Shown: positions 1-4,324 of the stretch, in pieces | Position numbering within the stretch: position 1 is the first letter of the stretch | How the letters are laid out: the number at the start of each line of letters is the position of its first letter | Assembly (NCBI GenBank): GCA_030616435.1 | Contig: JAUWXI010000020.1 | Coordinates: 1-6,460, forward strand | DNA length: 6,460 nucleotides | Direction of reading: 5' to 3' | Source: Candidatus Parcubacteria bacterium | GTDB taxonomy: Bacteria > Patescibacteriota > Minisyncoccia > Minisyncoccales > JAUWXI01 | Position numbers and translations under genes: made by a program | Notes under the pieces: generated by a model | Seen by the model: the letters and a program-made list of their open reading frames with translations, nothing else | Told to the model about the DNA's origin: nothing | Database searches by the model: none

Positions 1-375
1 ATTCTTGTCCCGATCTCTACTTATGACCTTGATTTGGAGAGAGTTTTGGAAAGAAGGAAATCAAATAAGACTGTGAAGGAAATCCTGTATGAATTTTCAA
101 AGAGAATTGCAGAAGAGACAGGAGGAGCTAGACGAATGCGACATGATGGATTTGTGTATAAGTTTTCACGAAATTTTGTCTATGTGATTGCGAGAAAGAA
201 GCATGTGATCATATCTCTCTACAAAAATAAGAAACGACTCAGAGATCCCAGAAACCTTATTTTCAGGCAACCAAAACGTCGAGCTTGGGTTAGGACTAAA
301 GCGATCGATTCTTTAGGAAAAATTGCATATGCGTTTTCTCTCATCAGACAGGCGTTCAGAATATCTGAAAAATAG
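1..375 (+). CDS. C-terminal part of a protein with a DUF5655-like domain (5' end outside window)
   Basis: The frame is open from base 1 to the TAG at 373-375, so this is the last 124 or so codons of a longer gene. A TTG at 34 could start a shorter ORF, but the 11 codons before it read as ordinary protein (ILVPISTYDLD) and no Shine-Dalgarno site precedes it. The visible part has a helical stretch (EILYEFSKRIAEETG), then alternating beta-like strands (FVYKFSRNFVYVIARKKHV), a DPRNL turn and a final helix (YAFSLIRQAF). That order and the closing LIRQA-aromatic motif resemble DUF5655, a domain found alone or at the C-terminus of 'predicted transport protein' and nuclease-like proteins. The biochemical role of DUF5655 is not established. 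The match is by eye, and the upstream domain that would define the function is not visible. Confidence 0.6.
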   Translation: MLVPISTYDLDLERVLERRKSNKTVKEILYEFSKRIAEETGGARRMRHDGFVYKFSRNFVYVIARKKHVIISLYKNKKRLRDPRNLIFRQPKRRAWVRTKAIDSLGKIAYAFSLIRQAFRISEK

Positions 376-383
376 CAATTTGT

Positions 384-421
384 AGCTTTTGCATTTCTTT
401 GACTAAAGCTGATTTGTTTTT
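384..421 (+). terminator. weak hairpin plus T-rich tail after the first gene
   Basis: AGCTTT (384-389) can pair with AAAGCT (405-410) across a 15-nt loop, followed by GATTTGTTTTT. The position, 9 nt after the TAG at 373-375, suits an intrinsic terminator. The stem is short and AU-rich and the loop is large, so this is a weak candidate. Confidence 0.22.
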
Positions 422-433
422 ATGTGATATTAA

Positions 434-649
434 ATGAACATCAGAAAACTCACCAAGGTCATATCAAAAGAACACGGTCTTTCAAAAGCCTTCACCCGCA
501 GGATCCTCAAAACGGTCCTTGAAACAATCCGCAAAGAATTAAAAAAGAATCGCCCGGTACGGTTCAGAAACTTTGGCACCTTCCAAGCCCGCAAAAGCCA
601 CGGCAAAATAAGAGCAAAATTTGACGACTCCCAAAACTTCTTCAAATAG
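434..649 (+). CDS. HU/IHF-family DNA-binding protein lacking the beta-arm
   Basis: This 71-aa basic protein matches the HU/IHF core. Residues 1-40 form the two-helix dimerisation region (MNIRKLTKVISKEHGLSK, then the helix RRILKTVLETIRKELKK). Residues 41-52 give the signature strand turn VRFRNFGTFQAR, equivalent to the HU 'GFGTFEVR' strand. HU proteins are about 90 residues: after this strand comes a flexible arm of roughly 20 residues with an R-N-P motif that inserts in the DNA minor groove, then a final strand and helix. Here the arm is replaced by about three residues (SHG) and the chain goes straight to KIRAKF and SQNFFK, which align with the HU tail. Non-wrapping DNA binding, or a role as a dimer partner, is inference. 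There is no Shine-Dalgarno site before ATG 434, so the mRNA may be leaderless. Codon third positions are unusually rich in C compared with the neighbours. Confidence 0.8.
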   Translation: MNIRKLTKVISKEHGLSKAFTRRILKTVLETIRKELKKNRPVRFRNFGTFQARKSHGKIRAKFDDSQNFFK

Positions 650-662
650 AAAACCTTAATTC

Positions 663-707
663 CATAACAAAAAATAGTATTGATTCATCCAGTTACTATT
701 TGTTATG
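663..707 (+). repeat. imperfect inverted repeat overlapping a promoter (possible operator or hairpin)
   Basis: The left arm at 663-679 (CATAACAAAAAATAGTA) and right arm at 694-707 (TACTATTTGTTATG) are complementary over 14 positions, apart from three extra A residues in the left arm. The gap between the arms is 14 nt. The right arm runs into the putative -10 element of the next gene and the gap covers most of the -35. It could be an operator, or an RNA hairpin ending the HU-like transcript. No T tract follows the right arm, which argues against a standard terminator. Confidence 0.45.
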
Positions 708-709
708 AT
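680..709 (+). promoter_or_regulatory. sigma-70-type promoter for the membrane-protein pair
   Basis: TTGATT (680-685), an 18-nt spacer and TATGAT (704-709) give 4/6 and 5/6 matches to the -35 and -10 consensus. The expected start near 716 leaves a leader of about 23 nt containing the Shine-Dalgarno site AAAGAGGT (726-733) ahead of ATG 739. Confidence 0.45.
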
Positions 710-738
710 TATAGAAATTCTCTTGAAAGAGGTCAGAA

Positions 739-1014
739 ATGAAAACTTGGGTACAAATCGCCATTATAATTTTGTTGTTGCTTATTTTGGCATTCCAGGC
801 TGATATCAAGACTCTTGTAGTAAAGATAGCGACCAAGAATCAAGTGGGAGAGTGGCAAGTAGAGGGATCGTTTTTGGTTAACACGCTAAATGGGAAAGTA
901 TGGATGTATAAAGAGGAAGAAGACGCATTTGTACCCATTAAAAGGCATTTTGCAGCTGCCTGGATGCTTAGAAAGAAAAGAAAGGAAGATAAGGGAGAGG
1001 AGACGGAACAATGA
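739..1014 (+). CDS. small single-pass membrane protein, unknown function
   Basis: The product is 91 aa. A Lys-bearing N-terminus leads into one hydrophobic helix (residues about 5-20, WVQIAIIILLLLILAF). It could be an uncleaved anchor or, less likely, a signal peptide, since no cleavage site or lipobox cysteine is obvious. A small domain follows with the pattern LVNTLNGKVWMY...FVPIKR. This resembles the short beta-hairpin modules of the type 'D-T-x-T-G-x-V-W-x-Y...W-x-P' seen in many small bacterial envelope proteins of unknown role. The C-terminus is highly charged and Lys/Glu-rich. The start is supported by AAAGAGGT 5 nt upstream. The TGA stop (1012-1014) overlaps an ATG at 1011 as ATGA, so the next gene is probably translationally coupled and the two products may act together at the membrane. 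I do not recognise the family. Confidence 0.75.
   Translation: MKTWVQIAIIILLLLILAFQADIKTLVVKIATKNQVGEWQVEGSFLVNTLNGKVWMYKEEEDAFVPIKRHFAAAWMLRKKRKEDKGEETEQ
998..1002 (+). promoter_or_regulatory. Shine-Dalgarno site pointing to ATG 1011
   Basis: AGGAG at 998-1002 lies 8 nt before ATG 1011, which overlaps the previous stop codon as ATGA. The in-frame start available to the long downstream ORF (ATG 1019) is 16 nt away, too far for this site. The signal therefore favours a start in a different frame from the body of the gene. Confidence 0.55.
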
Positions 1015-1018
1015 AAAT

Positions 1019-2062
1019 ATGGGACACATTTGGACTGAGATCCGCATGGGATACGTTTATAGTTTCTTTTATTTTTTGATAGTGCTTGCCATTTTAGGTA
1101 CGCTCTTGGTAGGATACTGGGAAATTTGGCGTACATTAGGACTGCTATTTGGATTTTTTAATATAATATTCCTTTTTCTTATGAAAATGAGGAGTAGAGT
1201 TGTCAAAAAAGAGATATATTTTTACATTGCTTTTTTTGTATTTCCTTGTATTTTTTGGATTTTTGGAGGCACTACTTTTATAGTTTGGATTTATATATCT
1301 TTAGGGGTAATACTAACTACTATGGAGAAATTCGGTATAGCTAAGTTTTCTTTCAGGCCTGATAGAAGAGCAAGAAGAAATTATGATAAATTGGTAAAGA
1401 AAAAAATAATTCCTCTTTCTTGGGCTGATGAAGTATTATCTATAAAAAAATCGTACCGCCCAGAAAAGTTAGATAGAATTACTCAAGATTTTTCAGCAAT
1501 GATATACAGTTATACTCCGGGTTTTCTTTATGGTATATTGAAAGCCTGCGAGAGATACGATAGAAAAGAAGAACTCCAAAAAGAAGATTTATATTTTATG
1601 GCTATGGACTCTGACGAGTTATTGAAAGATGAAAATAGAGCCAAAGATTTTTCAAGATTAGCAAAAAAATACGGCTCCGATTTTGGAGCCAAAAACATGG
1701 TAAATAAACTCTATATTGAAATTAAATCCTATTTTATTTTTATGATAAGCGTCTTGACTGAGAAAGTTTTAGATAAAGACGATTTTCGCAATTTTTTAAG
1801 TTATTTGGATAAAATTGCAAAAGAAGATGCCCAAAGATTCCATGCAGAATATAAAGAACATGCATATTTGAAATACACACTAACCGAAAATCCTTTTGAA
1901 GAATTCAGTCGTAATATCTTTATTATCTTAAAAAAGCCAAGTATGTATTTATACCTGCGTTTATCTGCTGGTTTCGCCTCATTTTTCATACATGTAGTGC
2001 CGGTGATAGCCAAGGGTATTTTTGAAGGTAAGGTTACCTTTGGAATGAAGAAAAAAATGTGA
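1019..2062 (+). CDS. multi-pass membrane protein with large cytoplasmic domain; 5' end probably frameshifted
   Basis: The uninterrupted frame from ATG 1019 gives 347 aa; ATG 1046 is an alternative. Hydrophobic segments lie near residues 12-33, 38-55, 66-84 and 85-100, giving three or four membrane helices. After them comes a basic RPDRRARR stretch, as expected for a cytoplasmic side, then about 200 mostly helical, charged residues. Another hydrophobic stretch follows near 309-333 (LRLSAGFASFFIHVVPVIAK), and the protein ends in a Lys-rich tail. I recognise no family. The better start is ATG 1011: it has a correctly spaced AGGAG and ATGA coupling, and reads MKIWDTFGLRSAWDTFIVSF before a TGA at 1077-1079. 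One extra T in the run at 1072-1077 would join that frame to this one, giving SFIFLIVLAILG. The annotated N-terminus is therefore doubtful, while the body from about 1076 is secure. Confidence 0.75.
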   Translation: MGHIWTEIRMGYVYSFFYFLIVLAILGTLLVGYWEIWRTLGLLFGFFNIIFLFLMKMRSRVVKKEIYFYIAFFVFPCIFWIFGGTTFIVWIYISLGVILTTMEKFGIAKFSFRPDRRARRNYDKLVKKKIIPLSWADEVLSIKKSYRPEKLDRITQDFSAMIYSYTPGFLYGILKACERYDRKEELQKEDLYFMAMDSDELLKDENRAKDFSRLAKKYGSDFGAKNMVNKLYIEIKSYFIFMISVLTEKVLDKDDFRNFLSYLDKIAKEDAQRFHAEYKEHAYLKYTLTENPFEEFSRNIFIILKKPSMYLYLRLSAGFASFFIHVVPVIAKGIFEGKVTFGMKKKM

Positions 2063-2192
2063 GGATGTAATTAAAAAGTAGAAATTAATAATAATGAAAA
2101 AATTAAGAAAATAGCTGTCCGATTCGTCGGTAAACTCCCTTCTGAAAGTGCCGAATAACCCCACCTTCAAAGGCACAATTTTTATGTCCCAA

Positions 2193-2208
2193 AATTAGCC
2201 CTCTAATT
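2193..2208 (+). terminator. small perfect hairpin with following T tract
   Basis: AATTAG (2193-2198), loop CCCT and CTAATT (2203-2208) form a perfect 6-bp stem, with TTTTT at 2213-2217. It lies 131 nt after the stop of the membrane protein and could end that transcript, but the stem is AU-rich. An alternative stem, CTCTAA (2201-2206) with TTAGAG (2223-2228), excludes it. Apart from this and a 4-bp CCGA-TTCG-TCGG hairpin at 2119-2130, I see nothing else in 2063-2238. Confidence 0.28.
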
Positions 2209-2238
2209 CATATTTTTGCTAGTTAGAGCCAAAAAATC

Positions 2239-2267
2239 TTGCAAAATTTTAATTTTTATTGTATAAG
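2239..2267 (+). promoter_or_regulatory. sigma-70-type promoter, probably giving a leaderless mRNA
   Basis: TTGCAA (2239-2244), a 17-nt spacer and TATAAG (2262-2267) match the consensus well. Transcription would begin about 7 nt after the -10, which is at or next to the ATG at 2274. No Shine-Dalgarno site precedes that ATG, consistent with a leaderless transcript. Confidence 0.5.
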
Positions 2268-2273
2268 TGAAAT

Positions 2274-2921
2274 ATGAGCTCAAAAACCAACTCGCAGACA
2301 AATTTAGTAATGACATTTTTAGTCTTTCTCTTGGCAGGGCTTTCACTGCTTACAGTTCCGGGTTGTGTTACCCAACAAGGAGAAAAGCCTGTCTGAGTTA
2401 AGGCAGGGTCTGCAAATATTAGGAATGGCCCCTCGACCCAAAATAAAGTAATTGCTGGTGCTAAATGGAATGATAAACTTTTAGTAATCGAAGAACAGGG
2501 CAAATGGTATAAGGTCAAGTTGCCCTAGGGCCAAATCGGATGGATTTATCAACCATTGTGTTCTTCTGAGAAACTATATTATCGAGTAAAAACGAAACCC
2601 GAAGAAACGAAGCCAACTCTTGAGGATTTCATTATGAAATCCTCGGTCATCGAGATTAATGAGGAAGTCAAGGATTCTTTACATTTTTATATTTATAACT
2701 ACGGTGAAGTATTTAGGCAAAAATTTGGGATTCGTTACGATTCATATAAATCTTTCGATACAATGTACAAAGATATAATGGAAGGTTTCCATGAGGCCAG
2801 GGAAAACCCGTACAGAGGGATTTTTTATGGTGACTTAGTAAAAGAGTTTGGTAGAAGGACAGCCGAAAACATTATATGGCTGCTCGACCATTGGGAGCTA
2901 TGGCAGAAATTTTGCAAATGA
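2274..2921 (+). pseudogene. SH3b-domain lipoprotein gene with two in-frame stop codons
   Basis: One continuous frame runs 215 codons from ATG 2274 to the TGA at 2919-2921, interrupted by TGA at 2394-2396 (codon 41) and TAG at 2526-2528 (codon 85). Codons 1-32 read as a lipoprotein signal: polar start, hydrophobic core LVMTFLVFLLAGLSLLT and VPGC as lipobox with Cys31. Codons 42-93 read as a bacterial SH3 domain: ANIRNGPSTQNKVIAGAKW, then LLVIEEQGKWYKVKLP, a stop, and GQIGWIY. SH3b domains usually bind cell-wall peptides, so an envelope-anchored protein is likely. Codons 94-215 form a charged helical domain I do not recognise (EFGRRTAENIIWLLDHWELW). Conservation on both sides of each stop with no indel suggests recent inactivation. 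CGA to TGA and CAG to TAG are single C-to-T changes that would explain both. Readthrough is the alternative. The 3' part alone could start at TTG 2556, but no ribosome site supports that. Confidence 0.75.
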
Positions 2922-2987
2922 AGAGACCGAGTTGGCAAGAGAGAAAAAATCTCTGTATATTTGGATTAAATTCGGAAAATGCTTCTT

Positions 2988-3395
2988 TTATTTTCTTGGC
3001 CATCTTTTGGGACTTCTAGAAAGTTCAAGTTGAGCATACCAGCTTGGAAGACCACTTAATCTTTTAACCCGCCTTCTCTTTCCTCTAAATTCCTCAATAT
3101 ATTCTTCTGGTTCACCATTAAGCTTCACATTTTTCTTTAAACGAGGAGATAGAAGCCAATACCACCTTGTTTTTTCCAAGAATTTTTGGACTTTTTCTGG
3201 AGAAGGAAGAGTTTCAAGAAATTTCTCATATTCTTTTTTTCTCTTTTTCCAAAGAAAGAATTTTCGTCTTGTTATACCAAAACGGCTACAGGTTTGTTTA
3301 ACTGTCCGATTTTTTCTCTCATGCCAATGAAGAATATAATATCGACTTATTGCTTTTCTACTTTCTTTACCAGCCTCGCTTATTCCTTTTGGCAT
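2988..3395 (-). CDS. orphan helix-turn-helix protein, transposase-derived type
   Basis: The product is 135 aa and very basic. Residues 17-52 (ISRYYILHWHERKNRTVKQT, then CSRFGITRRKFFLWKKR) match the helix-turn-helix at the start of many IS481/IS3-like transposases and related proteins, whose pattern is 'tCR-x-F-G-I-S-x-x-t-F-Y-x-W-K-x-R'. The rest is Lys/Arg-rich and Trp-containing, with no DDE catalytic core. There is no room for one, since full transposases of that kind are about 300 residues or more. The gene has its own start: AAGGGG sits 6 nt before the ATG, with a good promoter behind it. It is therefore either a domesticated DNA-binding protein or the remnant of an element. No terminal inverted repeats were seen near it. 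It converges with the broken lipoprotein gene (66-nt gap) and diverges from the ClpX-like operon, whose promoter region it could regulate. That last point is inference. Confidence 0.65.
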   Translation of the reverse strand: MPKGISEAGKESRKAISRYYILHWHERKNRTVKQTCSRFGITRRKFFLWKKRKKEYEKFLETLPSPEKVQKFLEKTRWYWLLSPRLKKNVKLNGEPEEYIEEFRGKRRRVKRLSGLPSWYAQLELSRSPKRWPRK

Positions 3396-3412
3396 TTTTT
3401 ACCCCTTAATTC

Positions 3413-3441
3413 ATAATATCAAAGAAATGGTTAATTTGCAA
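3413..3441 (-). promoter_or_regulatory. sigma-70-type promoter for the minus-strand HTH gene
   Basis: On the minus strand, TTGCAA (3441-3436), a 17-nt spacer and TATTAT (3418-3413) match the consensus closely. The expected start near 3406 puts the Shine-Dalgarno AAGGGG (3407-3402) at the very 5' end of the mRNA. The -35 hexamer is identical to that of the lipoprotein promoter at 2239. Confidence 0.5.
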
Positions 3442-3541
3442 GAAAAAAGAGTTACATATGTTTGCCCACAAACACACTTTCCAGAATTCCTATGTTAAAA
3501 GAAATGCTTATAAAATAAGGGGATTTTTGAATTTAGAGGTT

Positions 3542-3573
3542 TTGACAAAAATTCTTTGGTGGTTTCGTTATAT
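3542..3573 (+). promoter_or_regulatory. possible promoter of the ClpX-like/DnaE operon
   Basis: TTGACA (3542-3547) is a perfect -35 hexamer. The best -10 candidates are TTATAT (3568-3573, spacer 20) or TATATT (3571-3576, spacer 23). Both spacers are longer than the usual 16-18 nt, so the promoter would be weak or activator-dependent. It is the only strong -35 in the gap between the divergent genes. The rest of 3396-3592 shows no coding potential I trust. Confidence 0.3.
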
Positions 3574-3579
3574 ATTGGT

Positions 3580-3586
3580 GGAGGGG
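3580..3586 (+). promoter_or_regulatory. Shine-Dalgarno site deciding the start at ATG 3593
   Basis: GGAGGGG at 3580-3586 lies 6 nt before ATG 3593. The same frame is open back to an ATG at 3458, but that codon has no ribosome site, and the extra 45 codons would cover the putative promoter. Confidence 0.6.
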
Positions 3587-3592
3587 CAAAAA

Positions 3593-3802
3593 ATGAATAG
3601 GGCAATGACAATTGAAAAAGAGAAAAAGATGGTTTATCAAAATTTATTATCCTTATTTTCAGTAGTTGCTGGATTTTTTTTGTGTTTTGCATTACCACCT
3701 TTTGGGATTCTACTTGTTGGCTGGTGGGTTATAGACTTAATTAATAAAAGAAATAAGTCTAAAAATGAATATTATATCTGGGTTGACAAAAGGAATTTAT
3801 GA
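3593..3802 (+). CDS. small membrane protein, first gene of the ClpX-like operon
   Basis: The product is 69 aa. A short charged N-terminus (MNRAMTIEKEKKMVYQ) is followed by hydrophobic residues about 17-46. The sequence LLSLFSVVAGFFLCFALPPF and then GILLVGWWVIDLI suggests two short helices forming a hairpin around ALPPFG, or one long helix. The tail is basic (NKRNKSKN) and ends YYIWVDKRNL. I do not recognise the family. The start is set by GGAGGGG 6 nt upstream. Its TGA stop (3800-3802) overlaps the ATG of the next gene as ATGA, so the two are translationally coupled. Its place at the head of an operon for an unfoldase and a polymerase subunit suggests it could be a membrane anchor or sensor for the system, but no sequence motif shows that. 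Confidence 0.65.
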   Translation: MNRAMTIEKEKKMVYQNLLSLFSVVAGFFLCFALPPFGILLVGWWVIDLINKRNKSKNEYYIWVDKRNL

Positions 3803-4314
3803 CTAATGAAGAATGGGGAAAAAGATATTACCTTTTGCGCGAAATCAACATTAGAGGTTGTAAAATGTATGAAGAACGCATAGAATGGTTGAAAAAAATA
3901 AAGCACTCTTGTGAAAAACGCAGGAAGAAGATAATAAAAAATCAAAAATTTCCAGGAAGAATTGCTAAAATATTATTTTCCTCATCATTTCTAAAAATAC
4001 CCGATTTGAAGGGTGCTGAAGGCTTATTTCCTTATCTTCGTAGCAAATGGCGGGTAGAAACAGCCTTTTACATTCAATTGCTGAATGACTTTCGTGGATT
4101 AGGACCAATACTTAAGGTTTTGGAAACAGAAAATAATCCAACAGCAGCTCTCAATATGGTGGAATGTGCACTTTTTCTATCATTTGAAGCAGCAGACAAG
4201 GGTCTGCACAGAATTCTAAAAAAGCCTGATATCCGCCCCAGCGTAAGGAAAGCAATTAAAAGAATCCTGAAGAAATGGGACCTATTAGAAGAACCAAAAG
4301 AATGGGACTGTTAG
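3799..4314 (+). CDS. hypothetical mainly helical protein next to the ClpX-like unfoldase
   Basis: The product is 171 aa with no membrane segment. Residues 1-55 are very basic and probably a long helix or coiled coil (YEERIEWLKKIKHSCEKRRK). Residues 75-165 look like two or three antiparallel helix pairs, including LGPILKVLE, AALNMVECALFLSF and VRKAIKRILKKWD. The spacing is reminiscent of HEAT-like repeats but too short and degenerate to assign. The ATG at 3799 overlaps the previous stop (ATGA) and has AAAGGAA upstream. ATG 3865, preceded by AGAGGT, is a possible internal start that would drop 22 residues. Only 10 nt separate the stop from the ClpX-like ATG, so the two are surely co-transcribed. 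ClpX enzymes commonly use small adaptors to bring substrates, and this protein is a candidate adaptor or substrate by position only. Confidence 0.7.
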   Translation: MTNEEWGKRYYLLREINIRGCKMYEERIEWLKKIKHSCEKRRKKIIKNQKFPGRIAKILFSSSFLKIPDLKGAEGLFPYLRSKWRVETAFYIQLLNDFRGLGPILKVLETENNPTAALNMVECALFLSFEAADKGLHRILKKPDIRPSVRKAIKRILKKWDLLEEPKEWDC

Positions 4315-4324
4315 GAGAACCATA

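Noticed and set aside
430..645. Minus-strand ORF opposite the HU-like gene
   Set aside because: It mirrors the HU-like reading frame, has no ribosome site, and the plus strand shows clear HU homology.
2394..2396. Selenocysteine at the in-frame TGA
   Set aside because: The position is in a linker before an SH3b domain with no redox context, I see no convincing selenocysteine insertion hairpin right after it, and a second stop (TAG) follows.
2249..2518. Minus-strand 89-codon ORF
   Set aside because: It is antisense to the signal peptide and SH3b domain of the broken lipoprotein gene, which explains the region better.
2274..2921. Genome-wide stop codon reassignment (TGA or TAG as sense)
   Set aside because: Other genes in the window end properly at TGA (1012, 2060, 3800) and TAG (373, 647, 4312), and their homologous regions contain no in-frame TGA or TAG.
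2938..2954. AGAGA/TCTCT hairpin between the convergent genes as a bidirectional terminator
   Set aside because: The stem has only 5 bp and no T tract follows it on the plus strand.
3186..3416. Plus-strand 76-codon ORF
   Set aside because: It is antisense to the HTH gene, Phe/Ser-rich as expected from the complement of Lys/Arg-rich codons, and lacks a ribosome site.
3458..3592. N-terminal extension of the small membrane protein to ATG 3458
   Set aside because: There is no ribosome site at 3458, whereas GGAGGGG sits just before ATG 3593.
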